Assembly: GCA_944367465.1 (NCBI GenBank)
Contig: CALVWO010000007.1
Coordinates: 1 to 43,968, forward strand
From: an uncultured Clostridia bacterium
GTDB taxonomy: Bacteria > Bacillota > Clostridia > Christensenellales > Borkfalkiaceae
Direction of reading: 5' to 3'
Length of the DNA: 43,968 nucleotides
Each line of letters opens with the position of its first letter. Position 1 is the stretch's first letter. The notes beneath the pieces were generated by a model. The model saw only the letters and a program-made list of their open reading frames with translations. It was not told the DNA's origin and did no database searches. Positions 33,457-41,386 of the stretch are shown here, one piece after another. Both the position numbers and the translations under genes were made by a program.

Positions 33457-33851
33457 GTTACGATCTCCCGTTCGCGTTCCCCGCGTTTGATGAGGGTTAT
33501 TTTTTTGCAGTGTCCGGGCAGGAGCCCGCGGATATTTTCGCTCCACTCCACAAGACAGATCTTTCCCGAATCGAAATAGTCGGCAAAACCGAGTTCCTCC
33601 GCCTGACGTTCGTTTTCGATGCGGTAACAGTCGAAATGGAACATCGGCGCATAGCTGTTCACATAGGCGTATGTAGGGCTTAAAACGTCTTCCTGAACGC
33701 CGAGCCCGCGCGCGATCCCCTGCGCGAGCACCGTTTTGCCCGCACCCATCTCCCCTTCGAGGAGCACCACGTCTCCCGCGGAGAGCGACTTTGCATAGTT
33801 CTGCGCCCAACGGAACGTCTCCTCGGGCGAGTGAGAAATGAATACCGCCAT
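33453..33851 (-). CDS. tsaE: tRNA t6A biosynthesis ATPase TsaE
   Basis: 132-residue P-loop ATPase that turns over the TsaB-TsaD complex. Walker A is GEMGAGKT (33-40); SPTYAYVNSY and FHFDCYRIENERQAEELGFADYF are family hallmarks. No Shine-Dalgarno site; the -10 box ends eight bases before ATG, so the mRNA is leaderless or nearly so. First gene of a run of five genes whose start and stop codons overlap (tsaE-tsaB-rimI-hydrolase-murF). Confidence 0.94.
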   Translation of the reverse strand: MAVFISHSPEETFRWAQNYAKSLSAGDVVLLEGEMGAGKTVLAQGIARGLGVQEDVLSPTYAYVNSYAPMFHFDCYRIENERQAEELGFADYFDSGKICLVEWSENIRGLLPGHCKKITLIKRGEREREIVT

Positions 33852-33859
33852 ATGCCATC

Positions 33860-33888
33860 ATTATACAGCATACGGCGGTTTTTCGCAA
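33860..33888 (-). promoter_or_regulatory. tsaE: Promoter abutting the tsaE start codon
   Basis: Minus-strand TTGCGA, 17-base spacer, perfect TATAAT, then eight bases to ATG. Predicted transcription start at about -1/-2 relative to the start codon. Confidence 0.75.
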
Positions 33889-33918
33889 GGATTTTTACAA
33901 TCTTTATCGGACGCGTCT

Positions 33919-34677
33919 TTACGGCGCGAGAAGATACCGCAGCACCGCGAAAAAGGCGAAGATCAGCGCGGCGAGGATCACGCCCAGGACGACGAGCGTC
34001 CGCCCGAGGACCGCAAGGCGCGGGCTCACCGCCTGTTTCGGCGCGATACGCGCGTTCAGACGGTTGATCGCCCGCGAGACGTGTTTATAGACGAGGACGG
34101 TGATGAGCGACGCCACAAGGCAGCGGAGCGCGTTGAAGGGCAGCACAGAGACCCAGAGATAGAAATTATAAAAATTTTCGCGCGTGCAGGACGGGAAGAG
34201 CGGCGTCATCATGCCGAGGAGCGGCCCCCAGCTCCCGCCGAACATAAACTGCACATAGAACGGCACGAGCACCAGCCAGTTGGCAAGAACGGAGACCGCG
34301 ACAGACACGGCGGAACCCGCCGCCATACCCCAGACCGCGCCTTTGAACGTGCGGTTCTTCCGATAGATGAGCCCTGCGGGCAGGCAGAAGGCGATCCCGA
34401 TGACGATATCGGCAAAATCGCCCACGAACATGGTCCTGGTGGAGACGCAGACGAGCTTGATGAGCACCATCATGACGACGATGATGCAGCCCGACGCGGG
34501 ACCAAGCGCAAACGTGCCGATGAGCACGGGAACGTCTGCGAATTTGAATTCGAGAAATCCGGGGAATGCGAACGGGATCGCAAAATTGAAGATGTACAGC
34601 ACCGCCGCAAGCGCCGAAAAGAGCGCCAGCACCGCGATGCGCGTGGAGGAAAAATAGCTTTTTACCGCCGTTGCCAT
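33919..34677 (-). CDS. ribU: Riboflavin transporter RibU (ECF substrate-binding subunit)
   Basis: 252-residue S-component of an ECF transporter with about six membrane segments. The N-terminal ALFSALAAVLYIFNFAIPFAFPGFLEFKFADVPVLIGTFALGP and LVCVSTRTMFVGDFADIVIGIAFCLPAGLIYR are typical of RibU. The start ATG GCA ACG follows AGAGGT at seven bases; an in-frame reading 26 codons longer runs back through the riboswitch terminator. A short basic C-terminal tail ends in another hydrophobic stretch. Energising EcfA/T subunits are elsewhere. The FMN riboswitch upstream supports riboflavin as substrate. Confidence 0.93.
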   Translation of the reverse strand: MATAVKSYFSSTRIAVLALFSALAAVLYIFNFAIPFAFPGFLEFKFADVPVLIGTFALGPASGCIIVVMMVLIKLVCVSTRTMFVGDFADIVIGIAFCLPAGLIYRKNRTFKGAVWGMAAGSAVSVAVSVLANWLVLVPFYVQFMFGGSWGPLLGMMTPLFPSCTRENFYNFYLWVSVLPFNALRCLVASLITVLVYKHVSRAINRLNARIAPKQAVSPRLAVLGRTLVVLGVILAALIFAFFAVLRYLLAP

Positions 34678-34732
34678 GACAAAGACCTCTGATATACCTG
34701 TATTTCGAGTATTCTTTGCCGTTTCCGCAAAC

Positions 34733-34763
34733 AAAAACGCGCCCCTGCCGTACAAGGGGCGCG
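34733..34763 (-). terminator. Intrinsic terminator of the FMN riboswitch
   Basis: Perfect stem CGCGCCCCT/AGGGGCGCG with an eight-base loop and a T-run (TTTTTGTTT) on the minus strand, about 15 bases after the aptamer and 55 bases before ribU. It implies transcriptional switching: FMN bound, terminator on. Confidence 0.9.
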
Positions 34764-34778
34764 CAAAATGCCGCTTTC

Positions 34779-34889
34779 TCTTTTCTCATCCGGACTATGA
34801 CCGTCGGTACGGGAATCTCACCCGTTCGGGGGCTTGCGCCCTTCGCAGACTATACTGCCGGTGGAGACTTTCACTCCGCCCCAAAGAAT
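34779..34889 (-). promoter_or_regulatory. FMN riboswitch aptamer (RFN element)
   Basis: Minus-strand RNA carries the conserved blocks in order: GGGGCGGAGUGAAAGUCUCC, ACCGGCAGUAUAGUCUGCGA, the arm GGGCGCAAGCCC, AACGGGUGAGAUUCCCGUACC, GACGGUCAUAGUCCGGAUGAG. The match with the FMN aptamer consensus is close throughout. Followed by a terminator and ribU. Confidence 0.97.
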
Positions 34890-34904
34890 ATTCGATCAGT
34901 TCAT

Positions 34905-34933
34905 ATTATACGCCGCGCGCCGCGCGCTGTCAA
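34905..34933 (-). promoter_or_regulatory. ribU: Consensus promoter of ribU
   Basis: Perfect TTGACA, 17-base all-GC spacer (alternating GC), perfect TATAAT, about 15 bases before the aptamer. Confidence 0.93.
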
Positions 34934-34953
34934 GTATTTTTTGAAAAGAGAAA

Positions 34954-34991
34954 CGCCGCCCCGCATGCGCAGATGCGCATGCGGGGCGGCG
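34954..34991 (-). terminator. Long hairpin terminator of the nucleoside transport operon
   Basis: Eighteen-base perfect stem (core GCCGCCCCGCATGCGCA) with a two-base loop, just after nupQ. A pyrimidine-rich T stretch (TTTCTCTTTTC) follows on the minus strand. It shields the ribU promoter from upstream transcription. Confidence 0.85.
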
Positions 34992-35003
34992 GAAAAACTT
35001 TTC

Positions 35004-35978
35004 TCAGCGATCCTCGCGGAAGTAGGAAAGTCCCAGACTCGCGGGAGGCTGTGTTTCGCGGTTGCCGACGATGCTCGTGACGATGAGCACGAGAATGGTG
35101 ACGACGAACGGAATGAGGTTGAGAAGCTGGATCTGCTCGAAGCGGATGCCCGAAATGCTCATGGCGAGAATGTAGAGCGCACCGAACACAATGGAGCCGA
35201 GAATGGCGAAGGCAGGTTTCCAGACCGTGAAAATGACGAGCGCGATGGAGAGCCAGCCGATGCCCTGAATGGTCTCCGCAACAGTGGAGCCGACGATGCC
35301 GCCCATATAGTCCATGACGTAGCACAGCCCGCCCAGCCCCGCGATCGCCGCGCCGATGACGATGAACGCGTACTTGTAATTGGTGACGCGGATGCCGACC
35401 GCGTCCGCCGTGGCGGGATTTTCACCCACGGCGCGCAGGCTGAGCCCGATGCGCATATACCGCAGCATGACCGCCGCCAGGACGGCAATGACGATCGCGA
35501 GATACACCATGACGCCGTGCGAGAGGAAGATCTTGCCGAACCAGCCGAGCCCGTCCTCCGTGATGCTTGCGCCGAAAAACTGCTGCCCGGCCGTCGTGAG
35601 CAATGCGCCCACGCCTTCCGTGAGAACGGCGTTATTGAGGAAAAAGGAGGTAAAGCCCACGCCGAAGATGGTGACGGCAAGCCCCGTCACGTTCTGGTTG
35701 CAGCGAAGGGAGACGGTGAGGAAGGCATACACGGCGCCGAGGAGCCCCGCGAACACCATCGCAAACAAAATGGCGAGGAGCACGGTGACGAATCCGTTCG
35801 GATTCGCCGCGGACGCCATATAGAGCTTTACGCCGAAGCAGCCGCCCGCCGCGCCCGTACACATGATGCCCGGGATCCCGAGGTTGAGATGCCCCGATTT
35901 TTCCGTGAGGATCTCCCCCACGCAGCCGAAGAGGAAGATGACCCCGAACTGTATCGCGTTTGCAAGAAATACGTCCAT
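35004..35978 (-). CDS. nupQ: Nucleoside ABC transporter permease (NupQ/YufQ-like)
   Basis: 324-residue membrane permease with eight to ten hydrophobic segments. Motifs of the BMP-family permease: ILTEKSGHLNLGIPGIMCTGA, LRCNQNVTGLAVTIFGVG, GENPATADAVGIRVTNYKYAFIVIGAAIAGLGG. Start MDVFLANAIQFG after GGAGG; an earlier in-frame ATG lies within nupP. Partner of NupP, NupO and the BMP lipoprotein in nucleoside uptake. Last gene of the operon, before a strong hairpin. Confidence 0.93.
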   Translation of the reverse strand: MDVFLANAIQFGVIFLFGCVGEILTEKSGHLNLGIPGIMCTGAAGGCFGVKLYMASAANPNGFVTVLLAILFAMVFAGLLGAVYAFLTVSLRCNQNVTGLAVTIFGVGFTSFFLNNAVLTEGVGALLTTAGQQFFGASITEDGLGWFGKIFLSHGVMVYLAIVIAVLAAVMLRYMRIGLSLRAVGENPATADAVGIRVTNYKYAFIVIGAAIAGLGGLCYVMDYMGGIVGSTVAETIQGIGWLSIALVIFTVWKPAFAILGSIVFGALYILAMSISGIRFEQIQLLNLIPFVVTILVLIVTSIVGNRETQPPASLGLSYFREDR

Positions 35979-35979
35979 T

Positions 35980-37251
35980 TCAATTTTCCTCCCCGTGTTT
36001 TTCCGATGTTCCCGGCGCATTTTCAACCGACTGTTCCGGCGGTTCCGCTTCGCGCTCCTCCGGCGCGGCAAACGCAGAAAACTGCGTCCCTTCTTCCGCA
36101 GCAGCGCCGCCGGCGTCTTCCGCGCCCGCCGTCTGCGCCGCCATGGAGAACGTCGGTTCGTTGGTATGCTTTCTGAAATTGAAGTGCACTTTGTATACGA
36201 TGAAGAATTCGCAGCCGATGAGGAAGAAATAGATGAGCCCCACGACGATATCGGAAAGAGAGGTGCTCGTAAACCCGAAATCGGTGCAGACCTGCGCCAT
36301 GCCGCGCGAAAGGAAGATGATGAAGAACGCCACGCCCGCCATGATGAGCGGATTGAACTTGCCCATCCATGCGACCATGATGCCCGTAAAGCCCATATTT
36401 CCGTCCATTGTGGTGCTTACCATCTGGTTGATACAGGCAACGAGAAGGAATCCGACCAACCCGCACAGCGCGCCCGAAAAGGCGAGCGTACGGATGACGA
36501 CCTTTTTGACGTTGATGCCCGCATACCGCGCGGTATTCTTGCTCTCGCCAACGACGGAGATCTCATATCCGTGCTTGAAGAAGCGCAGATAACAGAAGAT
36601 GAACGCCGTGACGAGCACCGCAACGATGATGGGAAGCAGGCTCTTGCCCGCCTGACCGGAACCAAGCGTGAACGCATACTCCGTCATGGGAGCCATTGCA
36701 CCCGTTCCGCCGGGATTCCATACGACGATGAAATACGCGACGAGATACATGGCAATGTAATTCATCATAAGGGTGAAGAGCGATTCGTTGGTATTGAAAA
36801 ACGCCTTGAATACAGCGGGAATGAGCGCCCAGACCGCACCCGCGGCGACCGCCGCGAGGAACATGAACAACCAGAGCACGCCGTTGGGAAGAGCTCCGTC
36901 CGAATAGACCATGACCATTGCCGCAGCCAGGCAGCCCATGAGCACCTGTCCGTTGCCGCCCAAATTCCAGAACTTCATTTTGAACGCGACAACGAGCGCC
37001 AGCGCCACGAGAAGAAGGAGCGCAGTATTCTGCAGAAGCAGCCAGATGCGCCGTTCGCTCCCGAACGCACCCGAAAAGAGGGAGCCGAAGAACTCGAAAA
37101 ATCCGCCGCGTCCGTCTGCAGACGCCGTGATGAAAATATCGCTGATGAGAAGCGCGATGAGGACGGCTCCGACGCGGATGCACATCCGCATCCAGAAGGG
37201 CATATTGTCGCGCTTGGTGATGCGGATAAGCGGTTCCTTTACCCGTTCCAT
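35980..37251 (-). CDS. nupP: Nucleoside ABC transporter permease (NupP/YufP-like)
   Basis: 423-residue permease. Membrane segments lie between about residues 25 and 350; the motif FKMKFWNLGGNGQVLMGCLAA and VVGESKNTARYAGINVKKVVIRTLAFSGALCGLVGF identify the family. The last 70 or so residues form a polar, acidic, Ala/Glu-rich cytoplasmic tail (AAEEGTQFSAFAAPEEREAEPPEQ), longer than usual. Its start overlaps nupO by 13 bases and its stop is one base before the nupQ start. Confidence 0.93.
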   Translation of the reverse strand: MERVKEPLIRITKRDNMPFWMRMCIRVGAVLIALLISDIFITASADGRGGFFEFFGSLFSGAFGSERRIWLLLQNTALLLLVALALVVAFKMKFWNLGGNGQVLMGCLAAAMVMVYSDGALPNGVLWLFMFLAAVAAGAVWALIPAVFKAFFNTNESLFTLMMNYIAMYLVAYFIVVWNPGGTGAMAPMTEYAFTLGSGQAGKSLLPIIVAVLVTAFIFCYLRFFKHGYEISVVGESKNTARYAGINVKKVVIRTLAFSGALCGLVGFLLVACINQMVSTTMDGNMGFTGIMVAWMGKFNPLIMAGVAFFIIFLSRGMAQVCTDFGFTSTSLSDIVVGLIYFFLIGCEFFIVYKVHFNFRKHTNEPTFSMAAQTAGAEDAGGAAAEEGTQFSAFAAPEEREAEPPEQSVENAPGTSEKHGEEN

Positions 37252-38915
37252 GCCTGATCCTCCCCGATTTGCGAATCTTTGGCAACGCCCATTGGCTTGC
37301 CCTTTTGTTCCATGAGGTCGAGCGCGCCCGCCATCATGAGCCCGAGCTGCTCTTTGGTCGTCTTTTCGGCGTGCACGACGCCCATGAGCTTGCCGTGGCA
37401 GAGCACCATGATCTTATCGCACAGCGCAAGCATGACGTCGAGATCCTCGCCGATGAAGAGGATGCCCGTTCCCGCCTTTTTCTGACGGTTGAGGATATCG
37501 TAGATGAGATAGGAAGAGTTGATATCCAGCCCGCGGACGGGATACGCCGTAACGAGCACGTTGGGCTCCGTCAGGATCTCGCGGCCGAGCAGCACCTTCT
37601 GCACGTTGCCGCCCGAAAGGCGCCGCACGGGCGTTTCGGTGGACGGCGTAACGATGTCCAGCTCCTCGATGACCTTTTCCGCCTCCGCGCGCGCCTTTTT
37701 GCGGTCGACGAACATGCAGTGGCGGTTGAGGAAGGCGCCCGTACGGTTGAAAAGACGCCTGCACTTCGCCTTGAAGGAGGCGTCGCCCTCCTCCACGGGA
37801 AGAGGTTTAATGCCGTACTCGTGATCCTGATAGTTCTTGAGCATCATGTTGTCGGTGACGGACATGGAGGGCGCAAGCCCCATGCCGAGACGGTCTTCGG
37901 GGATAAAGCTCATGGAGATGCCCTTTTGATAGATCTCCTTCGGGGAGAGCCCGACGATGGACTCGCCTTCGTGGTAGATCCCGCCCGATTCCACCTTCCG
38001 GAGCCCTGCGATCGCCTCGCACAGTTCGCGCTGACCGCAGCCCGCGATGCCCGCAACGCCCAAAATCTCGCCGCCGCGGATGAAAAAGCTCAGATCTTCG
38101 ATGGCAGTGCTGCCCTCGTCGCTCTTTACGGTGAGATCGCGGATCTCCAGAAGCGGGCGGTCGGACTTGGTGACGGGGCGCTCGATGTTGAGCTGCACCT
38201 TCTGCCCCACCATCATCTCGGTGAGCGCCGTCTCCGTCGTCTCGGACGTATTCACGCAGCCGATATATTCGCCCTTGCGGAGCACGGCGACGCGGTCGGA
38301 GATCGCCATGACCTCGTGCAGTTTGTGCGTGATGATGATGATGGACTTTCCGTCCGCCTTCATCGCCCGCATGACGGAGAAGAGCTTTTCCGTCTCCTGC
38401 GGGGTGAGGACGGCGGTCGGCTCGTCGAGGATGAGGATATCCGCGCCGCGGTAAAGGACTTTGATGATCTCCACCGTCTGCTTTTCGGAGACGGACATAT
38501 CGTAGATCTTCTTTTTGGGATCGAGCTCGAAGCCGTATTTTTTGGCGATGGCGTCCACTTCTTCGTTGATGCGCTTTGCGCTGTAGCGCCCAGCCTTTGC
38601 GCCGAGCACGACGTTCTGCGCCGCCGTGAAAATATCGATGAGCTTGAAGTGCTGGTGCACCATACCGATCCTGTTGCGGAAGGCGTCCTGCGGGGAGGAG
38701 ATGACGACCTCCTCACCGTTTACGAAGATCTGCCCTTCGTCGGGATAGTAGATGCCCGAGATCATATTCATGAGCGTGGTCTTTCCGCTCCCGTTTTCGC
38801 CGAGCAGGGCAAGGATCTCCCCCTTCTTCAGCGTGAGGCCGATCCCCTTGTTCGCGGCAACGGAGCCGAAATACTTGCTGATGTTTCTGAGTTCAAGCGC
38901 GAAATTTCCGTCCAC
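37239..38915 (-). CDS. nupO: Nucleoside ABC transporter ATP-binding protein (NupO/YufO-like)
   Basis: 558-residue duplicated ATPase of the sugar/nucleoside type. First domain: Walker A GENGSGKT (39-46), signature MSVSEKQTVEIIKVL, Walker B ILILDEPTAVL. The second has the usual degenerate P-loop (GVAGIAGCGQRELCEAIAG) and signature LSGGNVQKVLLGREIL. GTG start after GAGGTG. The 82-base gap to the upstream bmp gene holds a step-down stem-loop, consistent with excess binding protein over transporter. Confidence 0.94.
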   Translation of the reverse strand: MDGNFALELRNISKYFGSVAANKGIGLTLKKGEILALLGENGSGKTTLMNMISGIYYPDEGQIFVNGEEVVISSPQDAFRNRIGMVHQHFKLIDIFTAAQNVVLGAKAGRYSAKRINEEVDAIAKKYGFELDPKKKIYDMSVSEKQTVEIIKVLYRGADILILDEPTAVLTPQETEKLFSVMRAMKADGKSIIIITHKLHEVMAISDRVAVLRKGEYIGCVNTSETTETALTEMMVGQKVQLNIERPVTKSDRPLLEIRDLTVKSDEGSTAIEDLSFFIRGGEILGVAGIAGCGQRELCEAIAGLRKVESGGIYHEGESIVGLSPKEIYQKGISMSFIPEDRLGMGLAPSMSVTDNMMLKNYQDHEYGIKPLPVEEGDASFKAKCRRLFNRTGAFLNRHCMFVDRKKARAEAEKVIEELDIVTPSTETPVRRLSGGNVQKVLLGREILTEPNVLVTAYPVRGLDINSSYLIYDILNRQKKAGTGILFIGEDLDVMLALCDKIMVLCHGKLMGVVHAEKTTKEQLGLMMAGALDLMEQKGKPMGVAKDSQIGEDQAWNG

Positions 38916-38945
38916 TTGTCACCTCGTAAAAATGTGTAATAAGAA

Positions 38946-38977
38946 CAAGCGGCGGAGAGAGTATCTTCGCCGGCTTG
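38946..38977 (-). other. Stem-loop between bmp and nupO
   Basis: CAAG(C)CGGCG pairs with CGCCGCTTG (one bulge) with no T-run. Such hairpins between binding-protein and transporter genes commonly protect the upstream mRNA or partly terminate; function here is inferred. Confidence 0.55.
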
Positions 38978-38997
38978 CATATACTTTGGATTATCGC

Positions 38998-40254
38998 TCA
39001 GAACTTGGCGTTGAGCAGCGTGATGCCGTCGATCTGCACGTCGAAGTAAGGCGCAGAACGCAGCGTGGACTCCTCGAACACGCCGTCTTTGACGGCTTCA
39101 GCCTCCGCCCCGTTGATCGTTACCTTATATCCCGTGAGATGCCCGTTTGCATCGACGGTCGCGTTCACATTTTTCTGCGAATCCTCCGTATTCACAACGG
39201 TGACGGTGAATTTGGAGGTATCGAACACCTTGAGCGCGCCGCTCTGGAGCTGTGCCTTGACCTCGTCGATCTTCTCCTGCGTGCCTTCCGCCGCATTTTT
39301 GCCGAGGTCGGTAAGGACGACGGAGTTGCTCGAGATGGTTCCGACCCAGTCGTCGTCGATATCCGTGCCCTCGGAAACGCAGTCGATCATATACTCGAAA
39401 TAGGGTTCCCAGTTGATGCGGGAGGATACGATGTAGGTCTCGGGGCACTGATCCGCGGTACTGCCGTTGTAGGAAACGTTGGGAACGCCTGCTTTCTCGC
39501 ATGCGGCAGGGGCGCCCATGGAATCTGCATGCTGGGAAATGAGCACGGCGCCGCCCTCAATAAGCGTGTTCGCCGCGGTGCGCTCGCCTGCCTCGTCAAA
39601 CCACGAGCCAGTGAACTGCACGTCCATGACGAGGTCGTGATCGGCGATCTCTTCCTCGACGATGGATTTTGCGCCGAGATAGAAGGAAGTATAGCCGGAG
39701 ATGACTTCCGCATAGGTATACGCGCCGACGTAACCGATCTTGATGTTCCCGTCCACGTACTTGCCTTCGAGCTCGCCGCCCTTATACATATCGACGAGTT
39801 TCATGCCTGCGGCGACGCCTGCAAGGTAACGCCCCTCGTAGATGGATGCGAACGCGTTGTGGAAGTTGTCGAGCTTGGCAGAAGCCGCGTTCGTCCCCGT
39901 CGCGTGGCAGAACTGTACTTCGGGGAACTCCTTTGCCGCCTGGATGATGAATTCCTCATGACCGAAAGAGTCGGCGAAGATGACGTCGCAGCCCTGGTCG
40001 ACAAGATCGGCGGCCGCCTCGTAGCACTCGTTCGTCTCGGGAATGTTCGTTTTCGAAATGAGTTTTACTTCCTTTGCCTCGCAAGCCTTCTCCATTGCCT
40101 CGATAAAGTTCTTATCGTAGGTAGAGTTGTTGTCGTGCAGAGCGATCAATCCGACCGTAACGACGCTGTCGTCGTTCCCGCCGCAACCGGCGAACGCGCC
40201 GAGTCCCGCGGTCGCAACCGCCGCTGCAAGCCCCAATGCAACAAGTTTCTTCAT
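38998..40254 (-). CDS. BMP-family nucleoside-binding lipoprotein
   Basis: 418-residue surface lipoprotein of the PnrA/TmpC/BmpA family. Signal peptide of 23 residues (MKKLVALGLAAAVATAGLGA) with lipobox FAG-C24. The family pattern includes VGLIALHDNNSTYDKNFIEAM, CDVIFADSFGHEEF, SIYEGRYLAGVAAGM and GAVLISQHADSMGAPAACEKAG. It delivers purine nucleosides to NupOPQ. AAGGAG precedes the ATG. Downstream of xpt, which supports purine salvage. Confidence 0.94.
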   Translation of the reverse strand: MKKLVALGLAAAVATAGLGAFAGCGGNDDSVVTVGLIALHDNNSTYDKNFIEAMEKACEAKEVKLISKTNIPETNECYEAAADLVDQGCDVIFADSFGHEEFIIQAAKEFPEVQFCHATGTNAASAKLDNFHNAFASIYEGRYLAGVAAGMKLVDMYKGGELEGKYVDGNIKIGYVGAYTYAEVISGYTSFYLGAKSIVEEEIADHDLVMDVQFTGSWFDEAGERTAANTLIEGGAVLISQHADSMGAPAACEKAGVPNVSYNGSTADQCPETYIVSSRINWEPYFEYMIDCVSEGTDIDDDWVGTISSNSVVLTDLGKNAAEGTQEKIDEVKAQLQSGALKVFDTSKFTVTVVNTEDSQKNVNATVDANGHLTGYKVTINGAEAEAVKDGVFEESTLRSAPYFDVQIDGITLLNAKF

Positions 40255-40294
40255 AATATTCTCCTTTTGCGATATAAAAATCGTTTTCCCGAAA

Positions 40295-40324
40295 ACAAAA
40301 ATCCGCGCCCTTTACTGTACGCGG
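40295..40324 (-). terminator. Weak terminator overlapping the xpt stop codon
   Basis: Minus-strand CCGCG/CGCGG with a 12-base loop containing the xpt TAA, then ATTTTTGTTTT. A five-base stem is short for full termination, so partial read-through into bmp is likely. No convincing promoter was seen between xpt and bmp. Confidence 0.4.
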
Positions 40325-40887
40325 AAACATACGCTCTCATCCGTCATCGAATCGACGATGGCGAGAGAGTCCACACGGATCCCCCGGGAGCGCAGTTTAT
40401 CCCCCGCGCCCTGGAACCCCTTTTCAATTGCAAAAGCGCAGCCGACAAGCTCGGCGCCCGCCTCTTCGAGGATGCGCATGAGCCCGTGTACGGCGTTGCC
40501 GTTGGCGAGGAAGTCGTCCACGATGAGAACGCGATCCTCCCTCTTGATATATTCCTTTGCGACCGCGATCTCGTACGTCTCTTTATGGGTATACGAATAG
40601 ACGGACGCGGTATACACTTCTTTGGGCATGTTTGCGCTGCGGTGCTTTTTGGCGAATACGGAAGGCACGTGCAGAGCGATGCCCGCCGCCACGGCGAGCG
40701 CGATGCCGGAAGATTCCACCGTGAGGACGCGCGTGATCTTCTCGCCCTCGTACAGGCGCGCGATCTCGTTCCCGATCTCCATGATAAAATCGGAATCCAT
40801 CTGCTGATTGAGGAAGCTCCCCACCTTCAGGACGTTGCCCGGCAGGATGGTTCCCTCCGCCAGAATCTTTTCTTCGAGCGCCTTCAT
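40312..40887 (-). CDS. xpt: Xanthine phosphoribosyltransferase
   Basis: 191-residue salvage enzyme converting xanthine and PRPP to XMP. Start at MKALEEKILAEGTI, preceded by GGAG at seven bases; five in-frame upstream codons lie before that site. PRPP loop VLIVDDFLANGNA (120-132), GTILPGNVLKVGSFLNQQMD and VFAKKHRSANM are family markers. First gene of the purine operon. No purine riboswitch is visible in its 30-nt leader. Confidence 0.95.
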   Translation of the reverse strand: MKALEEKILAEGTILPGNVLKVGSFLNQQMDSDFIMEIGNEIARLYEGEKITRVLTVESSGIALAVAAGIALHVPSVFAKKHRSANMPKEVYTASVYSYTHKETYEIAVAKEYIKREDRVLIVDDFLANGNAVHGLMRILEEAGAELVGCAFAIEKGFQGAGDKLRSRGIRVDSLAIVDSMTDESVCFRVQ

Positions 40888-40916
40888 CCGTGATCTCCGC
40901 AAAAGTGTATGCTATG

Positions 40917-40945
40917 ACTATACCACAATCGTGAGATTAAGTCAA
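40917..40945 (-). promoter_or_regulatory. xpt: Promoter of the xpt-bmp-nupOPQ operon
   Basis: Minus-strand TTGACT, 17-base spacer, TATAGT. Just upstream of the -35 lie a direct repeat CGAATTG-CC-CGAATTG (plus strand 40947-40962) and a palindrome TTGTAAAA-ttttc-TTTTACAA (40960-40980), possible operator sites. Confidence 0.8.
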
Positions 40946-40980
40946 ACGAATTGCCCGAATTGTAAAATTTTCTTTTACAA

Positions 40981-41328
40981 TGTCGTCATATTGTGTCGTT
41001 TTATTGAATTTTTCAAATCGATTCCTTCACCTGATTCCATTTTGAATAAGCGTTTTACAAAATTCTACATTAAAAATATTTTATAATTAAAATCCATGTA
41101 TTCTGTGAAAATATCCGTTAAACCGGATTTCAAGTCCAAATTAACGGAAAAATTGAAAGTATTTTTTTGCGAACACTATCTGTCGTTTTTCACATATCCA
41201 GGCAAACTACCTGAATTTCTTCCGACATATCCAAGCAAACCAGGCGAGTCAAAAAATTTCTGTTCTTGCATTGCAAAGCAGACAATGAAGTTGACTGTCA
41301 GATTCGGATATGAAAACGAAAAAGCAAG
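40981..41328. other. AT-rich junction region with a 16-base direct repeat
   Basis: No convincing gene. A plus-strand ORF of 88 codons from 41096 lacks a ribosome-binding site and resembles nothing. ACATATCCAGGCAAAC (41192-41207) recurs with one mismatch at 41225-41240, 33 bases on. The GC content drops here, so the junction between host DNA and the integrative element is expected in this stretch. Confidence 0.45.
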
Positions 41329-41360
41329 AAAAAAGGCTGAAAAGTATCGTTTTCAGCCTT
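41329..41360 (-). terminator. Terminator of the serine recombinase
   Basis: Eleven-base perfect stem AAGGCTGAAAA/TTTTCAGCCTT with a six-base loop, then a run of T on the minus strand, 27 bases after the recombinase stop. Confidence 0.88.
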
Positions 41361-41386
41361 AAAAATTGCAGTTTTTATGGATTATT

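Noticed and set aside
40888..40911. Purine riboswitch before xpt
   Set aside because: The leader is only about 30 nt, too short for an aptamer, and has none of the conserved bases.
41096..41362. 88-codon plus-strand ORF at the element boundary
   Set aside because: No ribosome-binding site, overlaps the recombinase terminator and has no recognisable similarity.
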